Assembly (NCBI RefSeq): GCF_007559025.1
Contig: NZ_CP041765.1
Span: 2,352,679-2,416,678 of the forward strand
DNA length: 64,000 nt
Source: Tomitella fengzijianii
GTDB taxonomy: Bacteria > Actinomycetota > Actinomycetes > Mycobacteriales > Mycobacteriaceae
Direction: 5' to 3'
The translations under genes and the position numbers were made by a program. The notes below the pieces were generated by a model. The model worked only from the letters and a program-made list of their open reading frames with translations. It did no database searches and had not been told where the DNA came from. This document shows positions 56,174-64,000 of this stretch, in pieces (positions within the stretch are counted from its first letter, which is position 1; the number at the start of each line of letters is the position of its first letter).

Positions 56174-58015
56174 ATGCCACCACTCCGCTCCAGAACCACC
56201 ACCGCCGGCCGTGGGGCCGCGGGCGCCCGCGCTCTGTGGCGGGCCACCGGCATGACCGATTCGGACTTCGGCAAGCCCATCGTCGCCATCGCGAACTCGT
56301 ACACCCAGTTCGTCCCCGGCCACGTGCACCTCAAGGACGTCGGCGAGATCGTCGCCGAGGCCGTGCGCGAGGCCGGCGGGGTGGCCAAGGAGTTCAACAC
56401 GATCGCGGTGGACGACGGCATCGCCATGGGACACGGCGGCATGCTCTACTCGCTGCCGAGCCGCGAGATCATCGCCGACTCCGTCGAATACATGGTCAAC
56501 GCGCACACCGCCGACGCCCTGGTGTGCATCTCCAACTGCGACAAGATCACCCCGGGGATGCTCAACGCGGCGATGCGCCTGAACATCCCCACCGTCTTCG
56601 TCTCCGGCGGCCCGATGGAGGCCGGCAAGGCCGTGGTGGTCGACGGGGTGGCGCAGGCCCCCACGGACCTGATCACCGCGATCTCCGCGAGCGCCAGCGA
56701 CGCCGTCGACGATGCCGGGCTGGCCGAGGTCGAGGCTTCCGCCTGTCCCACCTGCGGGTCCTGCTCGGGCATGTTCACCGCCAACTCGATGAACTGCCTC
56801 ACCGAGGCCCTGGGCCTGGCACTGCCCGGCAACGGCTCCACGCTGGCGACGCACGCCGCCCGCCGTGCACTGTTCACCGACGCCGGCCGCACCGTCGTCG
56901 ACATCGCGAAGCGCTACTACGGCGACGACGACGAGTCCGTCCTGCCGCGGTCCGTCGCCTCGCGCGACGCCTTCGCCAACGCCATGTCGCTGGACGTGGC
57001 CATGGGCGGCTCCACGAACACCGTCCTGCACATCCTCGCCGCCGCGCAGGAGGGCGAGATCGACTTCGACCTCGAGGACATCGACGCCATCAGCCGCCGC
57101 GTGCCGTGCCTGTCCAAGGTGGCGCCCAACTCCGACTACCACATGGAGGACGTGCACCGGGCCGGCGGAATCCCCGCGCTGCTCGGCGAGCTGCACCGGG
57201 CGGGCCTGCTCAACAAGGACGTGAGCACGGTGCACACCCCGACCATCGACGAGTGGCTGGGGGCCTGGGACATCCGCTCAGGCACCGCCACCGCCGAGGC
57301 GCTCGAGATCTTCCACGCCGCGCCCGGCGGAGTGCGCACCACCACACCGTTCTCCACCGACAACCGCTGGTCGTCGCTCGACACCGACGCCGCGGGCGGC
57401 TGCATCCGCGACCTCGCGCACGCCTACACCGTGGAGGGCGGGCTGTGCGTGCTGCGCGGCAACATCGCCGAGAACGGCGCGGTGCTCAAGACCGCCGGCA
57501 TCGACGAGGACCTGTTCAGCTTCACCGGGCCCGCGCACGTCGTGGAGTCGCAGGAGGAGGCGGTCTCGGAGATCCTCAGCAAGAACGTCCAGCCCGGCGA
57601 GGTGGTCGTCGTGCGCTACGAGGGCCCCGCGGGCGGCCCGGGCATGCAGGAGATGCTGCACCCCACGTCGTTCCTCAAGGGCCTCGGCCTGGGCAAGGTG
57701 TGCGCGCTGATCACCGACGGCCGCTTCTCCGGCGGCACCTCCGGACTCTCGATCGGCCACGTCTCCCCCGAGGCGGCGGCGGGCGGCGCCATCGGCCTGA
57801 TCGAGAACGGCGATCAGATCCGCATCGACGTGGCCACCCGCACGCTCGAGGTCCTCGTCTCCGACGACGAGCTGGCCCGTCGCCGCGCGGCGATGGACGC
57901 CTCGGAGCAGCCGTGGACGCCCGTCGGCCGCGAGCGGACGGTCACCAAGGCCCTGCGCGCCTACGCCAAGATGGCGTCGTCCGCGGACAAGGGCGCGGTG
58001 CGCGTAGTCGACTGA
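56174..58015 (+). CDS. ilvD: Dihydroxy-acid dehydratase
   Basis: A 613-residue Fe-S dehydratase, third step of valine/isoleucine synthesis. Cluster ligands: [12 protein letters not shown] and [19 protein letters not shown]; Mg/substrate motif [23 protein letters not shown] 56174 has GAGG nine bases upstream. Unlike ilvBNC it is on the plus strand, so it needs its own promoter. The stop codon region holds a 13-bp tandem duplication (CGTAGTCGACTGA). Confidence 0.96.
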   Translation: MPPLRSRTTTAGRGAAGARALWRATGMTDSDFGKPIVAIANSYTQFVPGHVHLKDVGEIVAEAVREAGGVAKEFNTIAVDDGIAMGHGGMLYSLPSREIIADSVEYMVNAHTADALVCISNCDKITPGMLNAAMRLNIPTVFVSGGPMEAGKAVVVDGVAQAPTDLITAISASASDAVDDAGLAEVEASACPTCGSCSGMFTANSMNCLTEALGLALPGNGSTLATHAARRALFTDAGRTVVDIAKRYYGDDDESVLPRSVASRDAFANAMSLDVAMGGSTNTVLHILAAAQEGEIDFDLEDIDAISRRVPCLSKVAPNSDYHMEDVHRAGGIPALLGELHRAGLLNKDVSTVHTPTIDEWLGAWDIRSGTATAEALEIFHAAPGGVRTTTPFSTDNRWSSLDTDAAGGCIRDLAHAYTVEGGLCVLRGNIAENGAVLKTAGIDEDLFSFTGPAHVVESQEEAVSEILSKNVQPGEVVVVRYEGPAGGPGMQEMLHPTSFLKGLGLGKVCALITDGRFSGGTSGLSIGHVSPEAAAGGAIGLIENGDQIRIDVATRTLEVLVSDDELARRRAAMDASEQPWTPVGRERTVTKALRAYAKMASSADKGAVRVVD

Positions 58016-58046
58016 CGTAGTCGACTGAGCAGCCCCCCCGCAGACG

Positions 58047-58080
58047 CCGCTGCCCCTCCCCGTGCGGGGAGGGGCAGCGG
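58047..58080. terminator. Bidirectional terminator between ilvD and DoxX genes
   Basis: CCGCTGCCCCTCCCC (58047-58061) pairs perfectly with its complement at 58066-58080 around a GTGC loop, 31 bases after the ilvD stop and 40 bases from the convergent DoxX stop. Confidence 0.75.
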
Positions 58081-58120
58081 TGCGCTTTCGGGAACGGCCC
58101 GCCACGCGGCCGGCGGGTGG

Positions 58121-59092
58121 TCAGCCGAAGGGGTTGGCCCCGTTGAAGACCACCCAGACGACCACGCCGGCCGCGACGCCGAGCAGCAGGAACGCGAACG
58201 AGCCGAGGAACGGCCTCCGCGTCCACCCGCGTTTGACGTCCAGCGAGATCAAACCCGCGCCGGTGAGCGCGACACCCACGGCCGCGGCCAACAGCATCGT
58301 CTCGAACTCCACGCCCGACCCGGCCGCCCCGGACTGGTTCGTGAAGAACTGCAGGCCCGGCGTCGACGCCTGCATGAAGCACCACGCGTTGATGAGGATC
58401 GCCACCGCGCCCGCCGCCGCCAGGGGCGTGAGGAACCCGACCACGAGCAGCACGCCCACCACCACCTCGCCGACCGGGCCGGCGATCGAGAGCGCGTGCG
58501 CATAGTCGAACCCGCTCGACTCCAGGACTGTGCGGAACCCGTCCAGGTCGGGGCCGCCCCAGTTGCCGGTGAGCTTCTGCAGGCCGTGGGCGAACAGGAT
58601 TCCGCCGAGCACCACGCGGATGACCAGCAGGCCGATGTCGAGGGTGCCGCGCCTGACCTTGGCCGGCGAATCCGTCAACGCCTGGTCCATCGCCGCGGCG
58701 ATGTCCGCGGGTTCGCGTCGGGCCGGGTCCGGGGCCCCCGCGCTCAATTCCTCATACGACGGGATCCGCGTCGTCTGCTGCTCGTCGCCGCCGGGACCGA
58801 ACACATCGTCCTCGCGGCTGATCACCTGCCCGCGCGGAATCACCCGGGTCTCCGGGTCGGGCTCGTCGGATCCGATGCCGCTCCACCCGGGGCCGCCCGT
58901 GGCCGGCGGGAACTCGCCGGTGGGCTCGTCGAACGGGCTGGTGCCCACGCCCATCGCCGACGTCTCCGCGTCCCCCTCCTGCGTCGCGGCCCCCGTCCGG
59001 GCGCCGCCCTGCCGCCGCGGCTGGACGGAGTCGTCCGGGGCCGCGGAATCGCCTTCGTCGTGGCCGTCTGACGGCCGGAATGCGTCGCTCAC
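58121..59092 (-). CDS. DoxX-family membrane protein with long acidic N-terminus
   Basis: A 323-residue protein. Residues 1-140 are charged, Gly/Pro/Asp-rich and probably disordered; the rest has four hydrophobic helices with DoxX signatures (GLLVIRVVLGGILFAHGLQK, GPVGEVVVGVLLVVGFLTPL). The positional homologue is Rv3005c, part of a membrane oxidoreductase complex in M. tuberculosis (with SodA and SseA). GTG 59092 is the start; it is divergent from the lppZ-like gene. Confidence 0.88.
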   Translation of the reverse strand: MSDAFRPSDGHDEGDSAAPDDSVQPRRQGGARTGAATQEGDAETSAMGVGTSPFDEPTGEFPPATGGPGWSGIGSDEPDPETRVIPRGQVISREDDVFGPGGDEQQTTRIPSYEELSAGAPDPARREPADIAAAMDQALTDSPAKVRRGTLDIGLLVIRVVLGGILFAHGLQKLTGNWGGPDLDGFRTVLESSGFDYAHALSIAGPVGEVVVGVLLVVGFLTPLAAAGAVAILINAWCFMQASTPGLQFFTNQSGAAGSGVEFETMLLAAAVGVALTGAGLISLDVKRGWTRRPFLGSFAFLLLGVAAGVVVWVVFNGANPFG

Positions 59093-59205
59093 AGCCCTAG
59101 ACTAGAACGTATGCGCGTCCCGGTCGGGGACCTCGGCGGGGCGTGGCGGCGGCCGCACGGCCCGGACCAGGCCCCGTCGGCGCGGATTCCGTAAGGTTGG
59201 CGGGC

Positions 59206-60372
59206 GTGGAGTGGAATTCGTCGGCGCGCCTGCGGTCCCTGAGGTCGGTGGCCACGGGGGCCGCCGCGGCCGCGGCGATGGTGGGGCTGCTCACCGGGTG
59301 CGCACGCTTCGGCGGAGCGGAGACCGCGCCGTTCCACGCGGTGCCGGAGACGGTGTCCGGCGCGGGCATCGAGCCCGAGCAGCCGCCCCCGGGGCAGGCG
59401 CCGCAACCGCCCCCGCCGCCCGGGCAGAGTCCGGCACCGCCGCCGCCCACAGGCCCCTGCGACGACCCCGACCCGTCGGTCATCGCCACCTGCCTGGACA
59501 CCACCGGGGCCATGGTGATGCTCCCGGACGGCAACACCGCCCTCGTCGCCGAGCGCACCACGGGGCGCATCATGGCGGTCCCGCGCGACGGAGACCCCAC
59601 CGAGTTCGCGAGCGTGCCTGTCGATCCCGCGGGCGACGGCGGCCTCACCGGCCTGGCGCTGTCCCCCTCGTTCACCGAGGACCACCTGGTCTACGCCTAC
59701 ATCACCACCCCGCAGGACAATCGCGTGGTCCGCTTCACCCAGGGCGACGCACCCAAGCCCATCCTCACGGGCATCCCGAAGGGCCCCACCGGCAACGCCG
59801 GAGACCTCGTCTTCACCGAGCCGCGCCAGCTGACTGTGCTCACCGGGAACGCCGGCGGAGGTGGCGATCCCGCGTCGCTGTCCGGAAAGCTGCTGCGCGT
59901 GCAGGACCCCGCCCCCGGGGCGCGGAACCCCGCCGTCGTCGCCGCGGGCTTCGGCGCCTCGGGCGGCCTGTGCCGCGACCCGCAGACCGGCTCCCTGTGG
60001 ATCACCGACCGCGCGCCGACGATGGACCGGCTGCAGCGGATCACCGCCGACGGCTCCACCCCCACGCTCGTGTGGTCGTGGCCGGACAAGCCGGGGGTCG
60101 GCGGCTGCGCGGCCGCCGACGGCACCGTCGTCACCGCCCTCGACGGCGCCAAGTCCGTCGCCGCGGTGACCGTGAGCAAGGAGAGCGGCGCGGTCACCGG
60201 CGACCCGCTGGTGCTCGCCGAGGACAAGTACGGTCACTTCGGCGCGGCGGTCATAGCCGGTGACGGCACCGTCTGGGGCTCGACGGTCAACAAGTCCTCG
60301 GGCGGCGCGGTGGCCACCGACGACCGGGTGGTCGTCATCCCGTTCGCGGGCGGCGGCGGCAGCCGGGTCTGA
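59206..60372 (+). CDS. lppZ: LppZ-like lipoprotein with glucose/sorbosone dehydrogenase fold
   Basis: A 388-residue lipoprotein. Signal peptide with lipobox LLTGC (Cys at residue 30 or so), a Pro-rich linker, then a beta-propeller of the PQQ-sugar-dehydrogenase type (GDGGLTGLALSPSFTEDHLV, GASGGLCRDPQTGSLWITD). The homologue is Rv3006 LppZ, adjacent to the DoxX gene in the same orientation. GTG 59206 is preferred over the upstream open frame because the signal sequence starts there. Catalytic activity is doubtful. Confidence 0.87.
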   Translation: MEWNSSARLRSLRSVATGAAAAAAMVGLLTGCARFGGAETAPFHAVPETVSGAGIEPEQPPPGQAPQPPPPPGQSPAPPPPTGPCDDPDPSVIATCLDTTGAMVMLPDGNTALVAERTTGRIMAVPRDGDPTEFASVPVDPAGDGGLTGLALSPSFTEDHLVYAYITTPQDNRVVRFTQGDAPKPILTGIPKGPTGNAGDLVFTEPRQLTVLTGNAGGGGDPASLSGKLLRVQDPAPGARNPAVVAAGFGASGGLCRDPQTGSLWITDRAPTMDRLQRITADGSTPTLVWSWPDKPGVGGCAAADGTVVTALDGAKSVAAVTVSKESGAVTGDPLVLAEDKYGHFGAAVIAGDGTVWGSTVNKSSGGAVATDDRVVVIPFAGGGGSRV

Positions 60373-60434
60373 CGGCCGGACCGCGACGGCGGCCCGGGCG
60401 ACGGAGCCCGGCCCCGCCGGGGCCGGGCGCTCCG

Positions 60435-61943
60435 CTACGAGCAGGCGGCGATGACAAGCTCCTGCACGCGCGCCGGGTCGGCCTGGCCGCGCGTGGCCTT
60501 CATCACGTCGCCGACGATCTTGCCGGCGGCCTTCACCTTGCCGCCCTTGATCTTCTCGACGATGTCCGGGTTGGCTGCAAGGGCGTCGTCGACCGCCTTC
60601 TGCAGGGCGCCGTCGTCGCGGACCACCTCCAGGCCGCGATCGGCCATCACCTGTGCGGGGCCGCCCTCGCCCGCCAGGACCCCGTCGACCACCTGGCGTG
60701 CCAGCTTGTTGGTGAGCTTGCCGTCGGCGACCAGGGCGATCACCTCCGCCACCTGCGCGGGCGTGATGGGCAGGGCGTCGAGTTCCTCGCCGCGGGTCTT
60801 GGCCTGCTGGCTCAGGTACGACACCCACCACGAGCGTGCCGCATCGGCGGGGGCGCCGGCGTCTGCCGTCGCCGCGATCAAGTCGAGCGCCCCGGCGTTG
60901 ACGAGGTCGCGCATCTCCTCGTCGGACAGGCCCCAGTCCTCCTGGATGCGGGCGCGGCGGAGCCACGGCATCTCCGGCAGCGTCCCGCGGAGCTCCTCGA
61001 CCCACGCAGCGTCGGGGGCGACGGGCTGCAGGTCCGGCTCCGGGAAGTAGCGGTAGTCCTCGGCCGTCTCCTTGCGGCGGCCCTGACGGGTGCTGCCGTC
61101 GGCCTCCTGGAAGTGGCGGGTCTCCTGCGTCACCGAGCCGCCGTCGGCGAGCACCGCGCCCTGGCGCCGCATCTCGTAACGCACCGCCACCTCGACGGAC
61201 TTGAGCGAGTTGACGTTCTTGGTCTCCGTGCGGGTGCCGAACTCGGCGGCGTCCTTGGCCATCAACGACACGTTGGCGTCGCAGCGCAGCGAACCCTGGT
61301 CCATGCGGACGTCCGAGACCTCGAGGGCCTTGAGCAGGTCGCGCAGGGCGGTGACGTAGGCCCGCGCCACCTCGGGCGCCCGCTCGCCCGCGCCGACGAC
61401 GGGCTTGGTGACGATCTCCACCAGCGGCACACCGGCGCGGTTGTAGTCGATGAGCGAATGACTGGCCCCGTGGATGCGCCCGGTCTCGCCGCCCACGTGC
61501 GTGAGCTTGCCGGTGTCCTCCTCCATGTGGGCGCGCTCGATCTCCACGCGGAACGTCTCGCCGTCGTCGAGCACCACGTCGAGGAACCCCTCGGTGGCGA
61601 TGGGCTCGTCATACTGCGAGATCTGGTAGTTCTTCGGCTGGTCGGGGTAGAAGTAGTTCTTGCGCGCGAAGCGGCCCCACGGGGTGATCGAGCAGTTCAG
61701 CGCCAGCCCGATGCGGATCGCCATCTCCACGGCCTTGTCGTTGACCACCGGCAGCGCCCCCGGAAACGCCAGGCACACCGGGCACACCTGGGTGTTCGGT
61801 GCGGCGCCGAACGCGGTGGGACACCCGCAGAACATCTTGGTGACGGTGCCCAGCTCCACGTGGACCTCCATGCCCAGGACCGGGTCGAAGCGTCCGATCA
61901 CGTCGTCGTAGGACATGAGCTTGGCGGCGGTGGCTGCAGTCAT
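60435..61943 (-). CDS. gatB: Aspartyl/glutamyl-tRNA amidotransferase subunit B
   Basis: A 502-residue subunit of GatCAB, which converts Glu-tRNA(Gln) and Asp-tRNA(Asn) to the amides. Motifs: [18 protein letters not shown] (zinc Cys), [25 protein letters not shown] and [14 protein letters not shown]; the C-terminal tail domain (YqeY-like) is present. It is convergent with lppZ and 86 bases after pfkA. gatA and gatC are not in the window. Confidence 0.96.
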   Translation of the reverse strand: MTAATAAKLMSYDDVIGRFDPVLGMEVHVELGTVTKMFCGCPTAFGAAPNTQVCPVCLAFPGALPVVNDKAVEMAIRIGLALNCSITPWGRFARKNYFYPDQPKNYQISQYDEPIATEGFLDVVLDDGETFRVEIERAHMEEDTGKLTHVGGETGRIHGASHSLIDYNRAGVPLVEIVTKPVVGAGERAPEVARAYVTALRDLLKALEVSDVRMDQGSLRCDANVSLMAKDAAEFGTRTETKNVNSLKSVEVAVRYEMRRQGAVLADGGSVTQETRHFQEADGSTRQGRRKETAEDYRYFPEPDLQPVAPDAAWVEELRGTLPEMPWLRRARIQEDWGLSDEEMRDLVNAGALDLIAATADAGAPADAARSWWVSYLSQQAKTRGEELDALPITPAQVAEVIALVADGKLTNKLARQVVDGVLAGEGGPAQVMADRGLEVVRDDGALQKAVDDALAANPDIVEKIKGGKVKAAGKIVGDVMKATRGQADPARVQELVIAACS

Positions 61944-62029
61944 GGCCCGAGTCTATTCACTCCGCGACGCCCTCCGGCTACCGGGCGCGCCCTCCCCGAC
62001 GGCGCGCCCGCGCCGGCGAACCCGCGCGC

Positions 62030-63064
62030 TCAGCCGAAGAAGATCCGCGCCTCCCGGTACAGCTCCAGCGGCACCGTCTTGAGCTCGCACACCGCATCGG
62101 CCAGCGGAGTCAGCGTCATCCGGGTGCCCCGGACCGCCGCCATCGTGCCGAACGCCCCGTCGTGCACCGCGCGGGCCGCGTGCGCGCCGAGCCGGCTGGC
62201 CAGCACCCGGTCATAGGAGCTGGGGGTGCCGCCGCGCTGGATGTAGCCGAGCACTGTGGTGCGCACCTCGACGCCGGCGTCCCGCTCGATCAGCGGGGCC
62301 ATCTGCGCGGCCACGCCGGTGAAGATCTCGTGGCCGTACTCGTCGACGCCGCCGTCGCGCAGCGCCATACCGCTGCCCGCACGCGGCACCGAGCCCTCGG
62401 CGATGACACCGATCACGTGCCGGTCCCCGCGGCCGAAGCGGGCGCGGATCAACCCGCAGATCTCGTCGATGTCGAACGGGTCCTCGGGGATGGTGATGAT
62501 GTGCGCGCCGGTGGCGATGCCCGAGCGGAGCGCGATCCACCCGGTGTGCCGCCCCATCACCTCGACGAGCATGACCCGCCGGTGCGACTCGGCGGTGGTG
62601 TGCAGGCGGTCCATCGCATCGGTGGCGATGGACACCGCGGTGTCGAACCCGAAGGTGTAGTCGGTGCCGCCGATGTCGTTGTCGATGGTCTTGGGCACCC
62701 CCACCACCGGCACCCCCTCGTCCGAGAGCCACCGGGCGGCCTTGAGAGTGCCCTCCCCGCCGATGGGGATCAGCGCGTCGATCCGGTTGCGTTCGAGCGT
62801 GGCCCGGATGTCGCCGAGACCGGCCCTCAGCCGCTCCGGATTCACCCGGGCCGTCCCCAGGATGGTGCCCCCGCGCGGCAGGATGCGGTCGAGCCGCTGG
62901 CCGCCGGACATCTCCCGGTGGCTGTCGGTGAGCAGGCCGCGCCAGCCGTCGTGGAATCCGACCACCGTCGACCCGTACTGGTCGAGCGCCGCCCGGGTGA
63001 TGCCGCGGATCGCGGCGTTGAGGCCCGGGCAGTCGCCGCCGCCGGTGAGGATTCCGATGCGCAT
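62030..63064 (-). CDS. pfkA: 6-phosphofructokinase
   Basis: A 344-residue glycolytic enzyme. GILTGGGDCPGLNAAIRG is the ATP/PPi-binding loop. GGEGTLKAA carries Gly at the position that distinguishes ATP-dependent enzymes from PPi-dependent ones, and PKTIDNDIGGTDYTFGFDTA carries the Lys seen in actinobacterial group III enzymes; the ATP-dependent assignment is therefore likely. ATG 63064 is the start. Confidence 0.94.
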   Translation of the reverse strand: MRIGILTGGGDCPGLNAAIRGITRAALDQYGSTVVGFHDGWRGLLTDSHREMSGGQRLDRILPRGGTILGTARVNPERLRAGLGDIRATLERNRIDALIPIGGEGTLKAARWLSDEGVPVVGVPKTIDNDIGGTDYTFGFDTAVSIATDAMDRLHTTAESHRRVMLVEVMGRHTGWIALRSGIATGAHIITIPEDPFDIDEICGLIRARFGRGDRHVIGVIAEGSVPRAGSGMALRDGGVDEYGHEIFTGVAAQMAPLIERDAGVEVRTTVLGYIQRGGTPSSYDRVLASRLGAHAARAVHDGAFGTMAAVRGTRMTLTPLADAVCELKTVPLELYREARIFFG

Positions 63065-63149
63065 GGCTGTGAACACCTCCGGCCCCCAGCGTGCCAGGTC
63101 GAAGGCCGCTGCGGGTCCGTTGTGCGCGCAGCCTCGTGGCGCCGCTGCT

Positions 63150-63207
63150 TCGATCAAGCGATCCGGGTACGTCTCCGCGCGGAGACGTACCCGGATCGCT
63201 TGATCGA
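63150..63207 (-). terminator. 58-bp perfect palindrome; probable terminator of the glycine-rich protein gene
   Basis: Bases 63150-63178 are the exact reverse complement of 63179-63207, with centre CGC-GCG and no free loop except that set by stem sterics. It ends 18 bases after the stop codon of the upstream gene (63226) and 85 bases before the pfkA start. No T run follows. It may terminate transcription or act as a cruciform element. Confidence 0.6.
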
Positions 63208-63225
63208 GCGCTGGTGCCCCTCCTG

Positions 63226-64000
63226 TCAGCTCAGCGAGCCGAACAGATTCCCCAGACTCCCCAGGCTCCCGGCCATCTGACACACCGATCCGGTGCAGAT
63301 CGTGTAGGAGATCGTCACCGACGGAGCCTGGTCCTCGCCGGCGAGGGTCACCGAACCGCCCGCGGGCACCAGCGAGGAGCCGCCGCCACCGCCGCCGCCG
63401 GGATAGAGAAACGCATCGTCGCCGCCGCCACCGCCACCGCCATAGAGGCCACCACCCCCGCCTCCGGACATATCGAAGCCGGCCCAGTGACCCGCGCCGC
63501 CGACGCCGAGTGCACCGTCATGGCCTCGGTAATCCCCCGATCCGCCGCCCACGCCGGGAGCATCGACCGTGGCAGCCGTTCCCCCACCACTGCCTTGACC
63601 ATCCTCGCCTGCGTTCCCGCCATCACGGTCGGTTCCGGCTCCACCGCCGCCCGCAGCAACGATGAGCCTGGAGTCCAGCGCATCAGATGTCCGCACGTCG
63701 GAGGCACCGCCCCCACGGCCGTTACCGTAGCCGCCCCCGTTGAATCCGCCGTCGCCACCGTCGCCTCCGACGAGTACCTGGAGGTCCGCGCCTGACTGCA
63801 CATCGACTGTCCCGTCGACCTTCGCGCCGAGGCCCCCTGATCTATTCGCACTCTGCCCCTGCCCGCCGACCGCCGTCACATCCAGCTCGCTGACCCCGTC
63901 CGGCACGTGGAACGTCTGCGCCGCCCCGGTGAAGGCGAAGTCGCAGACCACCTGTGTGGAGGCGAACGGCGGCGTGTACGACGTGCAGTTCTCCGGCAAC
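63226..64000 (-). CDS. Secreted glycine-rich protein, C-terminal part (runs off window)
   Basis: At least 257 residues are open to the window edge. After a cysteine-containing segment (VVCDFAFTGAAQTFHVPDGV) it has the glycine-rich, ALK/LTK-like domain seen in surface proteins: TAVGGQGQSANRSGGLGAKV, GRGGGASDVR, RLIVAAGGGGAG, GGGGGGLYGGGGGGG and GGGGGGSSLVP. A Cys pair (CTGSVC) lies near the C-terminus. It is likely extracytoplasmic and possibly adhesive, but function is unknown and the N-terminus is missing. It resembles PGRS proteins only in composition; no PE domain is visible. Confidence 0.75.
   Translation of the reverse strand, partial: LPENCTSYTPPFASTQVVCDFAFTGAAQTFHVPDGVSELDVTAVGGQGQSANRSGGLGAKVDGTVDVQSGADLQVLVGGDGGDGGFNGGGYGNGRGGGASDVRTSDALDSRLIVAAGGGGAGTDRDGGNAGEDGQGSGGGTAATVDAPGVGGGSGDYRGHDGALGVGGAGHWAGFDMSGGGGGGLYGGGGGGGDDAFLYPGGGGGGGSSLVPAGGSVTLAGEDQAPSVTISYTICTGSVCQMAGSLGSLGNLFGSLS

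Noticed and set aside
62162-63280. 372-codon plus-strand frame opposite pfkA
   Set aside because: Shadow of pfkA that also runs through the 58-bp palindrome; no homology-like segments.
63226-64000. PE_PGRS protein
   Set aside because: Glycine repeats are of the ALK-like type with interspersed aromatic and Ser residues, and no PE domain is visible in the part available.

Overview
The window is high-GC actinobacterial chromosome, from a mycolate-type member of the Mycobacteriales (Mycobacterium/Gordonia/Dietzia/Tomitella-like). This rests on a sepIVA septation gene, a CFP6-type PH-domain gene, an LppZ-type lipoprotein, an F420-pathway cofC/fbiD, a hupB with a long Lys/Ala tail, and gene order that follows the M. 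tuberculosis ftsY-to-pfkA segment (about Rv2921c to Rv3010c, from memory). Genus cannot be fixed from sequence reading alone.

Layout. 1-6245: ftsY (cut by the window edge), a convergent AurF-type diiron oxygenase, then smc, acyP and an OsmC-like gene on the minus strand. 6246-15666: a 9.4-kb accessory block that separates the OsmC gene from mutM, which are neighbours in M. tuberculosis. It holds regulator/enzyme pairs (TetR-SDR, HxlR-RidA, WYL-VOC), a quinone oxidoreductase, a short UvrA-like ATPase, a broken WYL regulator, a HepT-MntA toxin-antitoxin pair, a broken Abi_2 gene with a possible small RNA, and a second partial copy of the mutM 3' end. 15667-28092: minus-strand housekeeping run mutM-rnc-rpmF-DUF177, sepIVA, coaD-rsmD-pyc, recG, DAK-phosphatase gene. 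28333-39488: rpmB, ung with a gamma-carbonic-anhydrase-like gene and thiL, DUF3515, ddl, gpsA, cofC-ppk, mutT1, hupB. 39668-45023: leuCD with divergent IclR regulator, an unannotated 39-residue small ORF with its own terminator, tRNA-Glu, tRNA-Gln and gltX. 45078-58015: acyl-CoA ligase, FAH-family hydrolase, leuB, serA, a secreted S1 protease, ilvC-ilvN-ilvB with an attenuator, CFP6 and ilvD. 58121-64000: DoxX, LppZ, gatB, pfkA and the end of a glycine-rich protein.

Functionally the right half is dominated by branched-chain amino acid synthesis (leuB, leuCD, ilvBNC, ilvD) plus serA. Two control devices are visible: a short leader peptide (MKHPELLVIGWRVQA) followed by a Rho-independent terminator ahead of ilvB, and an inverted repeat between leuC and the IclR gene. 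The most interesting region is 14247-15818, where a 130-bp mutM-tail repeat brackets a small HEPN-rich defence islet, suggesting that the mutM 3' end is an integration or recombination site.
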